The translations under genes and the position numbers were made by a program. This document shows, in pieces, positions 6,929-7,078 of a stretch of 7,078 nucleotides of DNA. The DNA lies in assembly GCA_913020705.1 (NCBI GenBank), contig CAJWBY010000202.1, positions 1-7,078 of the forward strand. The letters are read 5' to 3'. Origin of the DNA: an uncultured Colwellia sp. (lineage in GTDB: Bacteria > Pseudomonadota > Gammaproteobacteria > Enterobacterales > Alteromonadaceae). Under the pieces are notes generated by a model. It worked only from the letters and a program-made list of their open reading frames with translations, did not search any database and was not told where the DNA came from. Every line of letters starts with the position of its first letter. The first letter of the stretch is position 1.

Positions 6929-7078
6929 CTACCCCTCAAAAAACAACTTCTCTTCTAAGGTTTTACCTTGGCTAAACTGGCGGTAGTGCCAGTTGTTATC
7001 GATTAGGCAAGTGAGAATTTTTATATCTATTTTAGGTTCGATTGCTGGATTATATTCGATAATAAATTCATTTTTTTG
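6929..7078 (-). CDS. Unrecognised protein, C-terminal 49 residues (partial at the right edge)
   Basis: The minus strand is open from the window's right end to a TAG stop (6929-6931 on the + strand), giving 49 residues that end LEEKLFFEG. The amino-acid make-up is protein-like, with alternating hydrophobic stretches (EFIIEYNP, IDIKILTCLI) and the segment NNWHYRQFSQGKT, rather than the biased composition of an antisense shadow. No start is visible in the window, so the gene continues to the right. It converges on the defence operon across about 280 non-coding bases. I do not recognise the family. It may be a normal gene flanking the island, or a remnant; a chance open stretch of this length cannot be excluded. 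Confidence 0.45.
   Translation of the reverse strand, partial: QKNEFIIEYNPAIEPKIDIKILTCLIDNNWHYRQFSQGKTLEEKLFFEG

Overview
The window looks like an accessory defence locus on the chromosome of a moderately AT-rich gammaproteobacterium. Its 3' inverted-repeat element and protein style resemble marine Alteromonadales or Vibrionales (Shewanella, Pseudoalteromonas, Vibrio and relatives). That placement is an inference from composition and repeat type; no taxonomic marker gene is present.

Layout. Positions 1-6649 hold five same-strand genes with no intergenic space, which read as one operon whose promoter and first genes (expected hsdM and the 5' half of hsdS) lie to the left. In order: the 3' part of hsdS, the type I restriction-modification specificity subunit, covering the second target-recognition domain and the terminal coiled coil; an ABC/OLD-like ATPase of the PtuA type; a small HNH-type nuclease of the PtuB/TIGR02646 type; hsdR, the type I restriction and translocation subunit; and a YgjP/DUF45-type zinc metallopeptidase. 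The junctions are 1-base TAATG overlaps (hsdS/ptuA and ptuB/hsdR), a 17-base overlap (ptuA/ptuB, with a TTG start behind a strong Shine-Dalgarno) and a 4-base ATGA overlap (hsdR/peptidase).

After the operon, 6650-6928 is non-coding. It contains a MITE-like element of about 150 bases (6712-6863) with terminal inverted repeats and a nested double-hairpin repeat. The last 150 bases are the 3' end of an unrecognised gene on the minus strand, convergent with the operon.

How the genes work together. HsdS, HsdM (outside the window) and HsdR would form the host-modifying, foreign-DNA-cutting type I enzyme. The ATPase plus HNH pair resembles the Septu anti-phage system and sits exactly where 'R-linked' guests such as prrC or rloA/rloB are found in other type I loci. 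The most interesting hypothesis is a layered defence: restriction first, and a Septu-like nuclease module as a second or backup effector co-expressed from the same transcript. The metallopeptidase is coupled to hsdR, but its role is unknown.
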